From positions 1-6,756 of the forward strand of contig JADZDV010000521.1 in assembly GCA_020850915.1 (NCBI GenBank): DNA of 6,756 bases, written 5' to 3'. Positions 4,597-6,756 of this stretch are shown piece by piece. The number at the start of each line of letters is the position of its first letter. Within the stretch, counting starts at the first letter, position 1. Below the pieces are notes generated by a model. It did no database searches and was not told the DNA's origin. It saw only the letters and a list, made by a program, of their open reading frames with translations. The stretch comes from Chloroflexota bacterium (GTDB lineage Bacteria; Chloroflexota; UBA6077; JADZDV01). Made by a program: the position numbers and the translations under genes.

Positions 4597-5903
4597 AGCC
4601 GTTCGCGGGCATCCGCTGGCGCCTCGCGGCGTGGAACCTGGTTGTGCTCGGCATCGTGCTCGTGGTGACGGTTGGCGCGGCGTTGCTCAGCGAGGCGCGA
4701 GTTCGTGACGCTGGCATCGAGCGCGAGCTGCGGCTGGGCGCCGAGCGAGAGGTGGCCAGCTTCTCCCACGAGGGAGATGCCGGGGAAGACAGCCGGTCCC
4801 AGCTCACCGCGGCATCAGACCTCTTTGCTTTCTGGGTAGACCGCCGAGGCGCCACGGTCCGGAACACACGCCAGGTGGCGCTGCCCGGGCTGCCAGACAC
4901 TGCCGCCCTCTCCGCGGCGTTGAGCGGCGGCGAAGTCTGGACCGACCGGGTCGCTGACGGCGTACCGGTCCGGCTGTTGAGCGTGCCGGCGTACCACGAT
5001 GGACGGATCGACGGCGCGGTGCAGGTGGGCAAGCCACTCACGACAAGCCAGCGCGAAGCCGCGGAGCTGACACGAATCCTGCTGCTGACCGGCCTCGCCG
5101 GCCTCGGACTCTCGGCGGTAGGCAGCCTGTTCCTGGCCGAGCGGGCCATGCGCCCGATCCGCGAGGCGTTCGAGCGACAGCGGCGCTTCATCGCCGATGC
5201 CAGCCACGAGCTGCGGACACCCGTCGCCGTCCTACGCGCTCGGGCCGAGGTGCTCCAGCGTGAAGGCGCGCAGCTATCGCCAGCGGAGCGGGAGCAAGTC
5301 CACCTGCTGCGGCGGGATGCCGAGGAGCTCAGCACCCTCCTGGGAGAGCTGCTGGACCTGGCGCGCCTCGACGCCGGCCAGGTCCAGCTCCCCCTGGAGT
5401 CGCTCGCCCTGGCGGACGTTGCCGAAGAGATCGTGGCGCAACTGGCGCCGCTGGCCGAGCAGCGCCAGGTACGGCTGCGCGCCGTCACGGAGCCAGTGTG
5501 GGGCCGCGGCAGTCTCTCTCGGCTACGGCAAGCGCTCCGAGCGCTGGCCGACAACGCTCTGAAGCACACACCGCCCGGCGGCTCCATCCAGGTGGAGGCG
5601 GCGCGCCAGGGCGACTGGGCACGGCTACGTGTCACGGACTCCGGCCCAGGGATCCCGTCAGACCACCTGAGCAAGGTAGCCGAGCCGTTCTACCGGGCCG
5701 ACACTGCCCGGAGCCGCGCGGCCAGCTCGGAGATCGGCGGCGCGGGACTTGGGCTCGCCATCGCCTCGGAGCTCGTCCGTCTGATGCACGGCCAGCTTCG
5801 CCTGGAGAGCCAGCCCAACCAGGGTACGACCGCCACAATCCTCCTGCCGCTGGCCGAGCGCCAGGGGCAGCCTTCGGCTACGGCAGTGGCTTCAGGTCGG
5901 TGA
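4593..5903 (+). CDS. Membrane sensor histidine kinase
   Basis: The 436-residue kinase should autophosphorylate and pass phosphate to the response regulator encoded just before it. Domains in order: TM1 (about 11-33); an extracytoplasmic sensor segment of about 125 residues (35-160) with no recognised fold; TM2 (about 162-182); a short linker; DHp domain with H-box FIADASHELRTP (199-210, phosphoacceptor H205); and a catalytic ATPase domain with N-box LADNALKHT (318-326, N321), G1 box DSGPGI (349-354), F-box EPFYRAD (364-370) and G2 box GGAGLGLAI (382-390). All kinase boxes are intact. Only about 22 residues separate TM2 from the phosphoacceptor His, too few for a full HAMP domain; an AMRPI-type linker replaces it, as in one common group of actinobacterial and Chloroflexota kinases. 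The signal is unknown. ATG 4593 overlaps the regulator stop by 4 bp. The 3' end overlaps the convergent substrate-binding-protein gene by 26 bp. Confidence 0.95.
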   Translation: MKPFAGIRWRLAAWNLVVLGIVLVVTVGAALLSEARVRDAGIERELRLGAEREVASFSHEGDAGEDSRSQLTAASDLFAFWVDRRGATVRNTRQVALPGLPDTAALSAALSGGEVWTDRVADGVPVRLLSVPAYHDGRIDGAVQVGKPLTTSQREAAELTRILLLTGLAGLGLSAVGSLFLAERAMRPIREAFERQRRFIADASHELRTPVAVLRARAEVLQREGAQLSPAEREQVHLLRRDAEELSTLLGELLDLARLDAGQVQLPLESLALADVAEEIVAQLAPLAEQRQVRLRAVTEPVWGRGSLSRLRQALRALADNALKHTPPGGSIQVEAARQGDWARLRVTDSGPGIPSDHLSKVAEPFYRADTARSRAASSEIGGAGLGLAIASELVRLMHGQLRLESQPNQGTTATILLPLAERQGQPSATAVASGR

Positions 5904-6756
5904 AGAATCGCGGGTTTTTCTGCACGACCGCCTGGATGAGCGCGGCGTCCACACCTGCCTCGAAGGGAATGGCCTGCTTGAGGGTGCCCCGGTTGATGAG
6001 GTCCTGCATCTCAGACTCCCATCCTTCCTTGACAGCCGGCGACATTCTCGGATCGAGTGCCAGGTGGCCAATGGCCCTGGCCAGAATGGGCACCTCGATG
6101 CCAGGCAGGTAGCGGGACGCGATCTCCGCGCACTCGTCCTTGTGCTGACGGAGGTACTGCGTCGCCTCGGCAGCACCGGCGTCGAGGCGCTCGGCAAGCG
6201 GAAGGTTCTTGGCGATCCAGTCCTCGGTCGCCGAGATCGTGCTCCGCTGGGCCACGTAGCCGCCGTCACGCGCGACCACGCGCGAGCCTGGCAGCCGTGC
6301 GAGCAGCAGCTCGGGATACGGCTCGCTCCCGCTGGCGGCATCGAGGCCGCTCTCGAGAGCCGAGAGATAGTTGGGCGGCTGGACGTTGACGAGCTGCACC
6401 TTGTCCAGGCTAATCCCCGCCTTCGCAAGCACTGCCTTGAGATAGAAGTCGGGCGCGACACCCGTCGTGGTCGCGATCTTCTTTCCGACAAGATCCTCTA
6501 CCCTGGTAACGCCCGAGGCCGCCGTCGCGACGATCGCCTCGACCTCATCGGACTTCGCGACAAACGGATCACTCGTGGCCACCCAGATCGCCTTCATCGG
6601 AATGCCCTGGGCCCGAGCGGCGGACATCGTCGCAAAGGCGAGCGAGGCGAAGTTAGCTTCTCCCGCCTGGACGGCCTTGATCCCCTCCGTGCCGGAGTTC
6701 AAGGGCTTGAGCTTCAGGTCGATGTTCTGCTTGAGAAAGATGCCCTTCTCAATGCC
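5878..6756 (-). CDS. ABC transporter substrate-binding protein, NMT1/SsuA/TauA-like, 5' end cut by window edge
   Basis: The frame is open to the window edge and reads 292 residues from GIEKGIFLKQ through the C-terminus; the signal peptide and roughly the first 40-60 residues lie outside. An in-frame TTG at 6702 is not the start because homology-like sequence continues upstream. The fragment has the layout of periplasmic/lipoprotein receptors for nitrate, sulfonate, taurine or pyrimidine-precursor importers: EKGIFLKQNIDLKL near the N-terminus, VQAGEANFA (29-37), the hinge-type DLVGKKIATTTG (88-99), then ALESGLDAASGSEPYP (133-148), where such proteins read out a ligand-binding switch, and a helical C-terminal lobe ending FFTDLKPLP. 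The ligand cannot be deduced. Permease and ATPase genes are not in the window and may lie beyond its right end. It converges on the kinase gene with a 26-bp 3' overlap, so it is almost certainly a separate transcription unit from the redox locus. Confidence 0.88.
   Translation of the reverse strand, partial: GIEKGIFLKQNIDLKLKPLNSGTEGIKAVQAGEANFASLAFATMSAARAQGIPMKAIWVATSDPFVAKSDEVEAIVATAASGVTRVEDLVGKKIATTTGVAPDFYLKAVLAKAGISLDKVQLVNVQPPNYLSALESGLDAASGSEPYPELLLARLPGSRVVARDGGYVAQRSTISATEDWIAKNLPLAERLDAGAAEATQYLRQHKDECAEIASRYLPGIEVPILARAIGHLALDPRMSPAVKEGWESEMQDLINRGTLKQAIPFEAGVDAALIQAVVQKNPRFFTDLKPLP

Noticed and set aside
4433..5674. 413-residue minus-strand open frame opposite the kinase
   Set aside because: Its translation is a Ser/Arg-rich low-complexity string typical of antisense GC-rich codons, while the plus strand has all histidine-kinase boxes.

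Overview
The window is GC-rich, densely packed bacterial DNA with short or overlapping gene junctions and GTG/ATG starts. The combination of a high-GC PhoB-type two-component pair, an actinobacterial/Chloroflexota-looking ApbE subfamily, and a small Cys/His protein of a kind I associate with Chloroflexota suggests a high-GC Chloroflexota (Thermomicrobia-like) or related environmental bacterium. This placement is inference; no rRNA or marker gene is present.

Layout, left to right. (1) 1-227, minus: 3'-truncated small hypothetical protein with Cys/His residues. (2) 261-1517, minus: 12-TM major facilitator transporter. (3) 1562-3812, minus: a tightly overlapping four-gene operon, transcribed as a 135-aa exported low-complexity protein with a His/Asp tail, a 94-aa single-pass membrane protein, an ApbE-family FAD:protein FMN transferase, and a 223-aa ferric-reductase-like six-helix membrane protein with four putative heme-ligand histidines. 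The four genes overlap by 8, 4 and 11 bp, indicating translational coupling. (4) 3813-3927: divergent control region with two TGAGAG half-sites spaced exactly 11 bp, the signature of an OmpR/PhoB-type regulator site. (5) 3928-5903, plus: PhoB-type response regulator and membrane histidine kinase, overlapping by ATGA. (6) 5878-6756, minus: substrate-binding protein of an NMT1/SsuA/TauA-type ABC importer, 5'-truncated by the window edge and overlapping the kinase gene tail to tail.

Working model (inference): the two-component system senses an envelope signal, perhaps redox or metal stress, and controls the divergent operon through the 11-bp repeat. The operon product would be a membrane electron-transfer device: a di-heme membrane protein, an ApbE that attaches FMN to an extracytoplasmic partner, and two small envelope proteins. 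No classical FMN-binding-domain acceptor is visible, so the flavinylated partner is either encoded elsewhere or is one of the two uncharacterised small proteins. The MFS transporter (44-bp gap) and the Cys/His protein (33-bp gap) may be later genes of the same transcript. The ABC substrate-binding protein appears to belong to a different unit.

There is no stretch over 300 bases without a gene, and I see no tRNA, rRNA, CRISPR array, insertion sequence or phage feature.
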